Source: Phallus indusiatus
Taxonomy: Eukaryota > Basidiomycota > Agaricomycetes > Phallales > Phallaceae
Assembly (NCBI GenBank): GCA_027605045.1
Contig: JAQFWX010000004.1
Span: 3,296,683 to 3,360,682 of the forward strand
Reading direction: 5' to 3'
DNA: 64,000 bases
Shown: piece by piece, positions 22,518-34,853 of the stretch
How the letters are laid out: every line of letters starts with the position of its first letter
How positions within the stretch are numbered: the stretch's first letter is position 1
Made by a program: the position numbers and the translations under genes
The notes under the pieces: generated by a model
Databases searched by the model: none
What the model was told of the DNA's origin: nothing
What the model saw: only the letters and a program-made list of their open reading frames with translations

Positions 22518-25500
22518 ATGCGTACAGGTTACTTTCTTCGTCTTTTATCCTCGTTCTTATTATGTTCAAATTTGGGCATTGTCTATGGAAATTCAGTTTC
22601 AACTGAAGCAGCGGTTACTCCAAAGCCTAGTTCAACCGCGGCTGCAACTACAGATAGCTCAAATGCAACACCGCTGTACAAGAACCCGAATGCCCCAATT
22701 GAGGACCGAGTTAATGATCTCATAGGTCGGATGACTCTGGATGAAAAGGTTGCTCAAATGTAAGAAACACCCCTGGAAAGGTTCTTTTTTTCTTTTTCTT
22801 TGTTGTTTACTTTCGAACAGAATCCAAGGGGATATGGACGGATGGATGGATTTCACTAATCCACTGGATGATACATTGACGTATAATCAAACAGGCCTGG
22901 TAAAAACTCTCTAATAATGCGATAGAAACATTTTTATATTCTCCAACTAGGAAGCGATGATGGCTTCCAAGGCGGGTTCTATCTGGGGTAATCCATTCTT
23001 TCGAAAATTTTGTGATCACAATCGTTCAATTTGTCATCCGTTTTATCAGGTGGTTACCAAACCCCTTGGGACAAATTTGTGTAAGTCCAATATACTAGCT
23101 CATTGTTGTCATCCATTTCTCAAGCCAGTAAAATAAATTAGCTTTGGAGTAACAGTTGGTCAAAAATACCTGATGGAACAGACAAGACTGGGCATTCCTG
23201 CTCTTTTCCAGTCCGAAGGTTTGTTTCAAATGACATCCTCAGAACCAATGACAATAAAATACTGAGTGTAACTTTTCTTTAAGGTGTTCACGGCTTCACC
23301 AATAATGGCACGACGTGGCCTTCTCCGATCGGTCTTTCCAGTTCTTTCAATACTGAGTTACTACAACAAGCCGCTGCGACCATTGCCAGTGAAGCTGAAG
23401 CCCTCGGTGTTACGTTAGTTCAACACATACACTCGCCGTTTTGTTTTTGTTGTCTAACGCCATTCTAATTCTTTCTCCAACAGTCAAATATTTGCTCCTG
23501 TACTAGATTTATCTCGCGAGCTGCGTTGGGGCCGAGTTGAAGAAAACTATGGTGAAGATCCGTTCTTGTTCGTGTTTTTTTTTACTCCAACCTTCACACA
23601 CATCGATGAGTATTTTCCTGTTAAATTAATAGAACAGGCGAAATGGGTAACGCATATGTGACCGGTTTGCAAAGTGGAAAACGACGTAATGTTTCTTCGA
23701 CGGCGATAGCTCGAATGGCTGCGACCTGTAAACATTTTGCTGCATTTGGATCACCCCAAGGAGGACTGTGCGTACAACTGTTCATTTCTTCTCTCCATAA
23801 CATGTGACGATGGCATTGTATCCTTTTCTAGAAACCTTGCTCAAGTTACCGGCGGTGAAAGAGAGCTGCGGACGTACTACTTGAAACCTTTTAATCGCGC
23901 ATGTGTAAACGCACTTTCTATTATGACTGCCTATTCCTCATATGACGGGATACCCGCTGTATCCAATAAACGTAAGTGAAACTGTCATTCTGTTTGTTTG
24001 TCGATGGCTTTTGTAACACAGTTTGTTGTTAAGATCTTTTGACTGACATTGTAAGTGGAATCTCAATCAGCTATTTACATATCGGGTCTCATTTTTATCT
24101 CTCCAGTTGAGGAATGAATGGGGTTGGCCATATTGGGCAACATCTGGTATGCTTTTCTTCTGGAGACTGCACCTATTTTCTTATAACACACAGATTCGGG
24201 GTATGTCCGGAATTACTACATTTTCGTTGTGTAACATTGTCGCCTGTAACTTCTTGTTTCACAGATCGGTATGTTATATATTATTCTCACGTCAGCTAAA
24301 CTACGCAGTAACCTGAACACAAAAAGGTCGATCTTCTCATAACCACCCATCAGACGTGTGATAGCCGTCCTTGTGCAGCAAAAATGGCGCTTGAAAATGG
24401 TCTTCAAGGCGAAATGGGCGGTGGAAGCTACACATATGAAACTTTGCCAGGTATTACGACACATCATTTACTCAAGGGAGGTCAGCCACTGAAGGCGTTT
24501 TGCACAGATCAAGTCAACAATGGCAGCGTAGACATTAGTTATGTAGACGAAGTTGCCAAGACTATGCTTCGCACAAAGTTCGCTCTTGGTTTATTCGAAA
24601 GTATGATTCATATTTCCCTTATGATACAATTCATTCAATGTTGGAACTGACACTGGTTCCGTTAGATCCTTACCCCTACGAAGACTACCTAGACTTTCTC
24701 CGTACGAATGCCACGCGTACTCTATTACACCAAATGGAAAGAGAGGCAATCATTCTTTTGAAGAATGATAATAATATTCTACCTCTCAGCAACACCGGTG
24801 GATCGGTTGCACTAATAGGCCCCCAAGCTAACCGGGTCACTGTGAGTGTCATATCCCATTTCTCTCCAAGTATTGATTTCCTTTCCAGTTTGGAGATTAT
24901 GTATTTTTTAATGCTTCGCTGAATGGGATATCCCCTCTGGATGGCGCGAAGCAAGTGCTGGCCGGGACAAACGTCAAGATCAACTTTGCTCAGGGATGCG
25001 AACTATGGTCAAATGATCAATCTGGATTCCCTGAAGCCGTAGCAGTAGCTAAACAGTCGGATGTAGCGGTTGTTATGGTTGGAACATGGTGTAAGACTCT
25101 TTCTCCCGAGTCATAACTCAGTCTCCTAATTAGTAACAAAACGCGCTTTAGCCCTCGATCAGACGCTCCTATGGGAAAGTGGTACCAACGCCACAACAGG
25201 AGAACACGTTGATCTCTCTGATTTGACACTCGTTGGTGCTCAATTAGACCTCGTTCAAGCAGTTCAAGCTACTGGAACACCGACTATTGTAGTCTTTGTC
25301 TCCGGAAAGCCTGTCGCAGAGCCCTGGATTGCGGAATGTATGTGCACCTTTGAACCTTCCGCTAAGACTATAAATTATTTGAATTCTATCGAATAAGACG
25401 CGAACGCCGTTGTTCAGCAATTTTACCCTGGTGAATTGGTATGATCTACATCATCTCGTTTTCTAAGAACGAGTCAGTGACTAATTGTCATTTGTGTATC

Positions 25501-26383
25501 TAGGGTGGTGTCGCGCTAGCTGAGATCCTGTTCGGATATGTTAACCCCTCAGGTAAATTATAAGATACATTTACTCATTGTTGTCTAATATTTACTCCTA
25601 ATATTCTCTTCTTTAGGAAAATTGCCGGTTTCCTTCCCACGTACGATTGGCACAACACCAGTTTTCTATAACTATCTTAAAACCGGCCGTCCAATCGACC
25701 CTGGCATGATAACTCCGAATGGTACCCTAGTCTTCGGACATCAAGTGAGTTCCGAGCTGCCATTGTACGCGCAGCTTCACCGCTAGTGACACTATTTCCT
25801 CAGTACGTACTGGACACCCCTGTACCGCTATGGAGTTTTGGGCAAGGACTTAGTTATACGACTTTCAATTAGTAGGTCTATTTTCACCGACAAATCAAGA
25901 GCGTTCTTTTTGCTGATTTTAATCCTGCAGCACCGACCTTAAGCTTTCTAAGACTACAATTGGGACTAATGAGAACTTCACCGTGACTGTAACAGTCCAC
26001 AATACGGGTTCCATGGACGGACAAGAAGTTGTTCAAGTACGTCAACCCACCTGCAATCGAATGTCCGAATTCTGAAATACATTAGGTTTATGTGACCGAT
26101 TTAGTCAGTTCGGTGGTAACACCAAATCAGTTCCTCGTAGGATTCCAGAAAGTTGATATCCCGTAAGCGATGATACCATTCCCAACGTCGTTATGCATGG
26201 GTCCTAAACTCTCCCAATTTCAGAGCCGGTGGTTCTAAGACTGTGAATATTCAAGTTTTGTCAGAACAGCTTGCAGTTTGGACGTTGGAAAACGCATGGT
26301 CGGTTGAACCTGGACAGTTTCAAATTACGATTGGGAATAGTGCCGAAGCTTACGCTCAGACGATATTAACGGTTTCGGGGTGA
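22518..26383 (+). CDS. Secreted GH3 beta-glucosidase
   Basis: About 25 exons and roughly 800 residues. The start at 22518 is chosen because MRTGYFLRLLSSFLLCSNLGIVYG is a clear signal peptide. The mature N-terminus has a Ser/Thr/Ala linker, then IEDRVNDLIGRMTLDEKVAQMIQGD. The (beta/alpha)8 domain carries LFQSEGVHGF, FAPVLDLSRELRWGRVEENYGEDPF, CKHFAAFG and MTAYSSYDGIPAVSN, and the nucleophile Asp in WATSDSGSVDLL. The alpha/beta sandwich has LLKNDNNILPL and VALIGPQAN. A C-terminal fibronectin-III-like domain includes FGQGLSYTTFNY and GQEVVQVYVTDL. The enzyme removes terminal beta-D-glucosyl units from cellobiose and other glucans outside the cell. All exon joins keep frame, but the Asp region needs a 4-nt microexon at 24265-24268. 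Confidence 0.93.
24265..24268 (+). other. Inferred 4-nt microexon in the GH3 gene
   Basis: Exon 24194-24200 encodes the end of T-S-D-S-G and stops at donor GTATGT. An intron of 64 nt ends TTTCACAG at 24264; the four bases ATCG follow, then another GTATGT donor at 24269. A 58-nt intron ends AAAAAG at 24326, and the next exon starts GTCGATCTTCTC. Joining GG + ATCG + GTC gives Gly-Ser-Val-Asp-Leu-Leu, the conserved sequence after the catalytic Asp. Skipping the four bases gives a frameshift and an early TAA. Confidence 0.75.
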
Positions 26384-26760
26384 TTTTGTCGAATTATGTA
26401 ATGGTTTGTACTTTGCGATATGCGAAATTTTGAATAACATTATGCGCGGTACGGTGTGGGTGTTGTTTATTGTTTGAGCTTTGAGCCCAGTGGACTCAAA
26501 CACTAGTAAGAGCCTTACTAAGAGGTAAATAGTTTTCTCCAGCCGAACTTCAAAATAATTGAAAGAGAAATATTTCATATAGGCCTATTTTGAGATGTGA
26601 AACACAGTGAAAATGAAAATAGATTTGTCACTTCGCCAGTCGATCATACATGTGCATGAGGTGTAGCCTTATTCGACCACCTCTCACATTTAGGTTCGGC
26701 CAAGCCCCTGTCACACTCCGACTCGAGCTCCGCATCTCACATTGCAACCCTTCATTCAAG
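26384..26760. other. Intergenic, GH3 3' flank and MYND gene promoter
   Basis: About 380 bases; nothing else seen. The frame of the next gene is open upstream to 26650, but the conserved part begins at the ATG at 26761. Confidence 0.45.
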
Positions 26761-29700
26761 ATGGCGCATCAACTGTTTTGGCCTGGAAAATATTTCTTTT
26801 ACCCAATTGGAAACACCTCTGCTACCTGCCTGACTCGCGACATCTCCCCAGACGAGTCCGCGCATATCCTCCTGCTCGGATGTGGAGATCCTAGGAATGT
26901 CTTGTACACCATTCACTCTGAGCCTCGGACCCGTAAAACCCTTTGATCTTTCTATCATAGTTCAATAAGCCTCAAGAAATTACAGATACCCGCCAGCTGG
27001 ATTTTACTTGCTGCGATTTCGATGCAGCCGTGCTCGGTAAGACTTTGTCGTCGCTCTATTAGGCTGTCAAGCCTAATGATTGCATTTTTCAGCACGCAAT
27101 GTCCTCCTATTCACCATGGTTCTTGATGAAAAACCAATCACGACAACCGTGTGGAACATTTTCTTTCATATGTATCTCGACAAAGACTCCCATTCCATTC
27201 TGGTCCAACAGTGCAAAAAACTCATCGCATGCTCAGAATCCTCTCAGCAGTGGAACGATTCGCCTTATGGTTCCTGTTTGCGCATGTGCACTGATTACAC
27301 CATACAAGAACTTCGCCGTCACTGGTCTCTTTACGCAGAAATGCAGGATCTCCCTTTTTCTCGCCTGAAAGCCATCCGCAAATCCTTCACCGATCTTTCC
27401 AACTCTATTCTAAAAAGTACAAAGTCTAATCTGAGTCCAGCGCGATCCGCGGGTCCGGCTTTTCTACTTGCCATGTCGATTACCGCAGAACACTTTCGTC
27501 ACTACTGGAAGACTGGTCTTACGTTCACAGATGATCGGAATATTATCGCCGCCGCCACATTCCTCAATCCCACTTTTGCTTACTCTCTCGCGGGTGAAGA
27601 ATGCGCCGTTCATTATGGAATAGATCCCCTAGTACCATTTCACCATGCTGCACTATTCGGAAATGCAAAAAAGACACCGTCTATGGCAGACCTGGTCAAA
27701 AGTTCTAAAGCATCGTTCGACGACTGGTGTGCAAGTTTCAAAAGCCTGCGAAGTCGCTGTGTCTTGCGCTTCTTTTTAGGCGAAGTCACAGCCGTTTGCG
27801 CTGCCCTCAGAGCATTTGCCGACACCGGATCACTCAATATTGGCATACCTGCCATGCGGTGGAAAATGCCTTTAATTCAGCTAAGCAGCGCAGAGTACAT
27901 TTCTGGATCAGCTCCTCATGTTTTCAATGTCATTGATACATCGAACCTGGAGGATTATATTGGGTTGCTTAATGTCGTGATCTCCGCAGTTCCCTTACTA
28001 TCCCGCTCTACCCCTTCGAGCACGCTATATACCGAATCTCTCGTCTTGAATGCCCAAGAGAATGTGACCCAGCATTTTCAGGATCGTTTATACGTCAATA
28101 TCACCGTCTCCAGTCTTCTCTTCGGCATTTGCCCAGTTGATTACCTCTCCAGTTTTTCCTCCCGCTGCAACACCACAGAAATCGCCATAGCCCCTAAATC
28201 CAATAAGCGCGCAAAAGCAGCAACCCAATTCCACCGTGTGACGACATGGAAGTTCACTACCTCTGGGGATATTTTTCTCAGATCTTCCCAAAACCCTCCC
28301 ATGTTTAATGACTTGACCCAACTCGGAACTCTCCTTTATGACATGTACCACGCCATGTTCGAACAGGAAGATGCGGGTACATTCCATAGACTCAATGAGT
28401 CTAACTTATACAGGGCAGTTCTCCATTCCAATATCATCCACTACAATCGCGAAACATTCGTCCTAATGTTGAAACTCATCAGAAAAAACCTGCAAATTCC
28501 CTCTCAGAGCTGGCGTGAAGTTATGGACCGCTTCAACGCTCTACAAAGTGCCGATACATCTATGCCGATGGACTCGGTCAATTACAATGATCTTTGCGTG
28601 CATCTTCATCGTCACTCGGTTTACACTGCTCCCATTTATCACCTCCCTTCAACGCGAAGCGGTATTTTCTCAGCGTGGCCCTCCATTCCTCCCATCGTCC
28701 GCGTTTTTCTGATAGTGCCCCGCTCAGCACTTGCTCCCCTGAAAGAAATACCCAGCGAACAAATTGGTACCTCACCATTACAGTGCAGTGTTAAAGGCCA
28801 ATGGTCTTGTAATATATTTTGCTCCGTTCATGCGGCTTTTGGTCGTGTCATCCCAACCGGAACAAGCGGTCATCCTTCCGTATTGTTCGAAGAGGATGAA
28901 GGAGGGTGGAAAGGAGGACCATCTTCATCTCTCGTTGTTTCTTTCGTCATGTCATCCGGCTTATTAACAGACCTCGAACCTCAACAAAACATCAATGTCA
29001 GTTTTAATGTGAGGTCGACACCTGGTAACACAGGGATGCTTGTGCCTAAAATGGGACTCGACCTTGCAATCTTTTCTGCGAAAATGGTGGACAAGAATCA
29101 TGTCATTGTTATTCCTGAAAAACCTCTCCCACAACCCTCCGCTGTGTCCAATTCAGTTTCTCCTTCCGTTAAAGACATGAGTCCATCGCCACTAGCATCT
29201 GACATTGGTACCTTGAATCCCGTCGTTGTCGAACTAGACGAACAATGCGATTTGTTGACTCTCTTCACTTGCAGAGTCGTCATCGAGAATCACGACGTCC
29301 GACGTGCTTTTGGTACCGCAGGAGAAATGCCAGATATCACACAGGTTTCGCCGTGTGTGATGAGGCTTACCATTTCCGGTCACAATCAAGATATTGCATA
29401 CCCTTTCCCTGTTATGGGGAGTAACAATAAGCTTCGGCTTGCGCGGAAGTCATTATGGGTAGAGGTACTAGGCATCTCAATACTGTAGTTTTCTTCGCTC
29501 CGCTAACGTTGGTATTATACGTATGTAGGTAGTCGTTCCAGTCTCCGCCCCATTGAAACCTGACGGCATGAAGCTTACACCTTTTCCCGTTATACGACTT
29601 GAAAACAACCATAATCCCATTTCATGGAATATCCACCGTCTCAATTTATCTACTCTGCCTACACTCAGCCTCACAGGTAACAAGGAAGTTGAGACCTGGC

Positions 29701-30531
29701 TCAACATCCACATCGGCTCAAGCATGTCTGCACGTGAACGCGCCCTCCAAAAGAAAAAGCAAGATGACACTTTGATGCATGTCAAACACACACTCATTAG
29801 CATCTTTGGCGCTGCCGCAGGTCTTCAAAACTCGGGACCCCCTCGAAACCTTTTCGCTTTACGCGATGTAGCTTCCAAAAACTGCGATACCATTTTTTTC
29901 ATTTCTGACATCAAATACGATCTCTCTTGCCATACCATGGTATGCGATGGATACGTTCTGCCCCTCACACACGACATAATGCCAAAATTTGAGACACGTT
30001 TTCACCATTTGTTATCAGAGAAGGCGGGGATGGTGGATGTAGCCATCAACAAAGGTGAAGTGCAAGCATGGAAACAGTTATTACCCGTTCTCGTCGAACG
30101 GTGTCGAACGTCCTGGACCCACAAACCCGATTGCGAATACAAATCTCAAGGAAAAATTCCCCTTACTGAGGAAATGGAACTCGATCCTCTCTGTAGCTGC
30201 GGTCGCGGAAAGGACGTCGAAGGGATGCGACGAGTTGCCTTGTGGCGTGAATACGCGCCATACGTAACTAGGGTGGCTTTATCTCCTCTATTTGCCGTGT
30301 CATACTTAGACCCCATTGGACGTGATCCAAGCAAATATAAATGCTTTGTGTGTCGTGGAGTTGGAAAGCCGAAAGTGCGATGGTGCAGTGCGTGCAAAAA
30401 AGTACAGTATTGTTCACCGGAATGTCAGAAAAAGGACTGGAAAGCTCACAAGCCACGGTAAGGCTCGAATTATTGGCTAATCAAGGCTTCCGTTCACTAA
30501 CCCCACTTGTGATAGTTGCAAGGCGCAATGA
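26761..30531 (+). CDS. DUF4470/MYND zinc-finger protein
   Basis: Five exons and about 1,170 residues. The N-terminus MAHQLFWPGKYFFYPIGNTSATCLT...ILLLGCGDPRNVLYTI, continued as RQLDFTCCDFDAAVLARNVLLFTMV, is the DUF4470 module of fungal MYND proteins. A long 800-codon central exon (27080-29469) has no known domain. The C-terminus is a MYND finger: CFVCRGVGKPKVRWCSACKK, then VQYCSPECQKKDWKAHKPRC. Its last Cys is supplied by a tiny final exon (C-K-A-Q-stop, 30516-30531). MYND fingers bind proline-rich peptides. The gene is single-copy here and the protein appears soluble. Exon 1's donor (GTAAAA near 26933) is the least certain join. The exact role in basidiomycetes is unknown. Confidence 0.85.
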
Positions 30532-31444
30532 GTTTTTATGATGAACTCCTGTGGTTCTCGAGTATATAATCTCGTCGATCAAAAATCATCTTGAATTCGT
30601 AGCTCTCACGCAGAGCATTGCGAATTACTCCGGTTATCAAATATACGTTTCATTTATATCAGTTTCCAATTTGACCATAAGTAAAACTCATTCATCCTCG
30701 ACTGATTGACAAGATATCATGATGTACATTACAAAGCCAGCTATGAGCTTTGTCTCAAATTCACGTAAAATCCTCATCAACTCCCACCGTTTGGATCTTG
30801 ATAATGCGACATAGGTGTTAACCGTGGTTGCACCGCCTGTGAGTTGGTTTGGCAATATCAATTATGACCGAGGATATACTCTATCCTCTCCCCAGATTTT
30901 CGGCTCCCTTACGTTCAATATTATCTACTCTAACGTTTCCACAGTCCCGTTCGCTAAGTTTGCCTCTACACACATATTCAGAGCTTCCTCTTAGTACAGC
31001 ATTTTCCACATACGCTCAAGATTTGCACTGTTTACTTTAACTGCCTAGGGCCTAGGGTAACGACGCCCTTTGTCTCCCTATGGACTCTAATACGGTGATA
31101 ATTTTGAAAACTGTTTTCCTTCTCTATAAAGTTGACATCACATCCATCATGACTAAGAAGCAGAAAGGTGCTTACTAAAAGATTCGCTCTGAATACACTA
31201 TCAATGGTTTCAGAGTTTACGAAGGGGGCGAAAAGGTCGACGATCTCGATAACATTCCCGGCGTTCTAACGCGTTCTTTAGGACGCTTTGGTCTAAACCT
31301 TACGCTCCTCAGCCATTACATCGAAAAAGAAAGCTACTTTTCCCTCACTGCCCACGTCTCACCTAGTAAAAGAGTTTTGTTGGATGACGGGCCTATCACG
31401 CTTGAGAAAGATTGAAGAGCGTGGGCTAATGTACTTATAAAATG
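30532..31444. other. Gene-poor stretch with a possible decayed coding piece
   Basis: No intact gene. From about 31149 (plus) a frame starts MTKKQKGAY, hits one stop, then stays open to 31415, reading KIRSEYTINGFRVYEGGEKV through DDGPITLEKD. It looks protein-like and could be the last exon of a lost gene, with the TACTAAAAG near 31174 serving as branch point and acceptor. I do not recognise it. Confidence 0.35.
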
Positions 31445-31648
31445 TCGCAAAAATCGGAACTGCCAGTGCCTTATATTAATTAATAATCGAGTCAAGGCGC
31501 TAACTTCACATTTTATCGGCCTTTTTATTAACCGGTAAAATGTGAAATTAGTGCCTTGAACTAACTTGGACTTTGTAAACCGATAAAATGTGAAGTTTGC
31601 GCCTTGACTCAATTATTAATTAATATAAGACTCTTTCGATTTTTGAGA
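31445..31648. repeat. Fold-back (inverted-repeat) element, about 200 bp
   Basis: The arms 31471-31519 and 31580-31627 are near-complementary over about 49 bases: one reads TTATATTAATTAATAAT, then TCAAGGCGC and CTTCACATTTTATCGG, and the other is its reverse complement with a few changes. Weaker pairing extends outward to 31445 and 31648 (CAAAAATCG/CGATTTTTG). A third partial copy (CGGTAAAATGTGAAATT and GTGCCTTGA) sits in the loop at about 31532-31560. This is MITE-like structure. No target duplication is obvious. Confidence 0.65.
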
Positions 31649-31666
31649 GCTAGAACCGGTTCATTG

Positions 31667-31738
31667 TTATGTTAGATCTTATCGTTATGTTGGATCTTAT
31701 CGTTGTGTTAGATCTTACCGTTATGTTAGATCTTACCG
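31667..31738. repeat. Tandem repeat, 4 x 18 bp
   Basis: Four head-to-tail copies of an 18-base unit (TTATGTTAGATCTTATCG and variants) directly beside the fold-back element. Translated it gives MLDLIV repeats, but no gene context supports coding. Confidence 0.8.
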
Positions 31739-32293
31739 AAACTGAACTAATATCGAAACGGAAATTGTATTGTATGTTTAAAAAGGGTTATATACGTGCC
31801 AAACAAACTGCATGTGTCTACTTGTTAGTATTTCATGCAGGGGGTTGGCGTGACTGTCACTGACGCCTCTAGTTACATAACCGGTAACCTGTCACGTCAT
31901 CGTAGGTACTACCGACAATGTCCTACAACGTCCCAGTTTTTCTGTAGCATTGCTATTTCCCTTAATATCCTATAAAACCAAAACTCACAGACGATATCCC
32001 AGCATGGAAATCCATAATTTTCATAGACATCCATTTTGGTGGGATGGATAATCTGTGTTCCTATCTTGTGCTTCCGACATTCCTGTGAGAACTCAGAAAA
32101 CCCAACTGGGCATTCAATATATACAACCTAGCAGCTGAAGAATTCCCTTCCTCCGAATAATCCGGCCCAATTTCAACTATTTGAAGTCGTACGTCCGTAT
32201 CGTTTTTTTTCTTTTCTTTCTCTCCTTATACCATCGTTTCTCACGGCGGAGAAGTGCTACGCAAACAGAGGAGACTCACGAAATCCGAAAATC
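31739..32293. other. Intergenic, promoter region of the ThDP enzyme gene
   Basis: About 550 bases. A pyrimidine-rich run (CTTTTCTTTCTCTCC, about 32211-32225) lies about 70 bases before the start codon, as is common at fungal transcription starts. No gene seen. Confidence 0.4.
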
Positions 32294-34457
32294 ATGTCAT
32301 TCACCACTTCCTCCATCCTCCTGAAAACTTTAGCAAACGCTGGAATCACTCATGTCTTCGTCAACTGGGGTTCAGACCACCCAGCATTTCTCGAGGATCT
32401 CCAACGACAAAGAGCTGAACAAGATCGTCTTTCTCCGGAGATTATCATATCCCCGAACGAAATGGTGGGTTTGAGTTGTGCGCATGGCTACGCTCAAGTT
32501 AGTGGGAAACCTGCAGCTGTACTTGTTCACGTGGATGTTGGAACTCAGGTGGGTGGGGGTTATTAAAAGATGTTTTCTTCAGATGGACTTTTTTTTTACG
32601 TGCTGGACTGTGTTTTTTTGTTCCAATAGGGCTTGGGCGGTGCAGTGCATAACGCAGATCGTGGACGCGTCCCAATTCTGATTTATGCAGGGGCCGCGGC
32701 TTTCACACTCGAGGGCGAACTAAAAGGTTCCAGAAACGAATTCATGTTCGGAATACAAGGTCCGTGCCGGGGTTCATTGACAGCAGCGATGATTTTGGTG
32801 ACTTAATACATAACCTCTCCAGATGCTCTCGATCAACCTACAATCGTCCGTCAATACATGCGACACACTGCTCAAATCAATAGTGGGATAAACGTAGGTC
32901 AAGTCATCATGAGAGCTCTCCAATTGTGAGAATCCTGTACCGTTCATTTATTACGAGTCTTTTTTTGTTAACGTTTGCTTCTCGGGTCATAAAGCGCGCA
33001 GAGCGATCCTCCAGGTCCAGTTTACCTTTGGGCCCGTCGGGAGGTCATGGAAGAAGAATACGATCAAGCCAATTTTAAATCAATGGATATTTCCAAATGG
33101 CCAATTACTGACCGGGCAACACTGAGCGATCATAGTAAGTACCGCGCTCTCAATTTTGAGAGTCTTATTCTCTAATCCAAATACACATATAGCGGCCATT
33201 ACTATTGCCAAAGCTCTGTTATCAGCGAAAAAACCATTGATAATCACCTCGTACCTAGGTCGAAACCCCAATGCCGTCGACGTGCTAGTAACGCTCTCCG
33301 AAAAACTAGCCATCCCAGTCTACCTATCCTGTCCAACTTCAGTTTCTTTCCCGCTCACACATCCACATTTCGTGGGTTTATCCTACGGCCAAGGAGAAAA
33401 CACCTATCTCCGTGAAGCAGACGTTATCTTAGTTCTGGACTCGGACCTCCCGTGGATCCCTATGCAGAATCGTCCTAAACCTGACGCCCAGATCTTCCAC
33501 ATCGACGTAGACGTGCTCAAACAGAATATGGGCATGTTCCATATCGACGCCGAGATTACCGCCAAAGCGGACTGCGAACAGGCTTTATCGACGATACTCG
33601 AGCTTATGCGCGAGTGCGGTCAACCAGATCAAGAGCTTATCAAAGCCAGAAATGAAGAAATCACCGCCCACCACGAATTATGGTTTGAAAACTTGCATCA
33701 AGCGGAGTTATTATCCGACGGTAATACAACCACCATCACAGTTTCATACCTCCTATCTCGAGTTCGGGAACTCGTTCCTAGTCAAACTCTTTTCTTAAAC
33801 GAAGGAATCAGCAACTACATACCCGTTTGGACCCATTTGCTACCCTCCCCGCGCGGCATGTTCACATCAGGCGCGACATCTCTCGGGTGGAGTCTCGGCG
33901 CCGCTATCGGAGCTACTTTTGCTGAGCGTTCGTCATATGCCGTGAAACATGATTTGATCGTCGCTATCGTCGGAGACGGGTCGTTTTTGTTCAGCGTACC
34001 TAGTTCAGCTTACTGGATCGCAAACAGATACAATACCGTACGTCGGTCTCGTCTTGTCGCACCATTCTCTATTCTCTCTAGTTTCTTACTACTGTTCTTC
34101 CAATAGCCATTCTTAACCATCGTTCTGAATAACGGCGGATGGAAGGCAAGTCAATACACCATACTCTTTACTTATCCCATAAGTAACCCGTATACACTAC
34201 AGTCTCCCAAAGTCTCAATGCTAGGAGTGTACCCCACCGGACTCGGCAGTCAAGCCCAAAGCTCAGACTTGAACATCACATTCGGACCAGACTCGCCAGA
34301 TTACGTCGGAATAGCAGTCGCCGCTTCAGCTGGAAAAGCATGGGGTAAACGAATCTCAAATGCTCAGGATGTCGATTCTAATTTGAAAGAGGCAATACGG
34401 GCTGTCGTTGAAGAGAAGCGTTGTGCTATTCTGGAAGTTGAATTGCCAGAGTTGTGA
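32294..34457 (+). CDS. Thiamine-diphosphate-dependent enzyme (acetolactate synthase/benzoylformate decarboxylase-like)
   Basis: Seven exons, about 590 residues, all joins in frame. The N-terminal Pyr domain has THVFVNWGSDHPAFLE and the activating Glu region IISPNEMVGLSCAHGYAQVSGKPAAV, then VGTQGLGGAVHNADRGRVPILIYAG. The central domain has KPLIITSYLGRN and DVILVLDSDLPW. The C-terminal PP domain has the ThDP/Mg motif IVGDGSFLFSVPSS...LNNGGW (GDG-x(about 25)-NN). The IlvB-like fold makes or breaks C-C bonds next to a carbonyl (decarboxylase, carboligase or synthase). No mitochondrial presequence is evident at MSFTTSSILLKTLANAG, which argues against a main acetolactate synthase. The substrate cannot be told from sequence. 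Confidence 0.88.
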
Positions 34458-34853
34458 TTTGTATTACTATTCGACAAAGGAAATGGGACATGTAAATTTC
34501 ATTTTATGTACAAACAGCTAACTAGGGTAATATATTTGTTTTGTTGATATGATGGTAACCAAAACATGCATGAAAGAGAACAAAAAACAACGCATAATCT
34601 AACATAAAAAAACACAGCATATGTATGTAATAGGACAGACGGACAAACAGATAGACAAACAGACAAAAAAAACAGACAGACAGACAGAGACATAGCATGA
34701 TATAAAAAAAAGAAAAGAAGAAAAAGAAAAACTAAACATAGGTCAAGTTTCTTGCGTTTTTAACATTGCGAGCATACGAACTTGTCATCGCGACCCAGCG
34801 CGCGCGCACACACCTTGTCCTTTAAGTCCTTATCCATGATACAAGAGGGGTCT
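34458..34853. other. 3' flanks of convergent genes, with simple repeat
   Basis: At about 34633-34690 there is an ACAGAC/ACAAAC-rich microsatellite followed by a purine run. No gene seen. Confidence 0.5.

Noticed and set aside
31334..31612. Frame with repeated NFTFYR words
   Set aside because: The repeats are the translated arms of the fold-back element, not a protein repeat.
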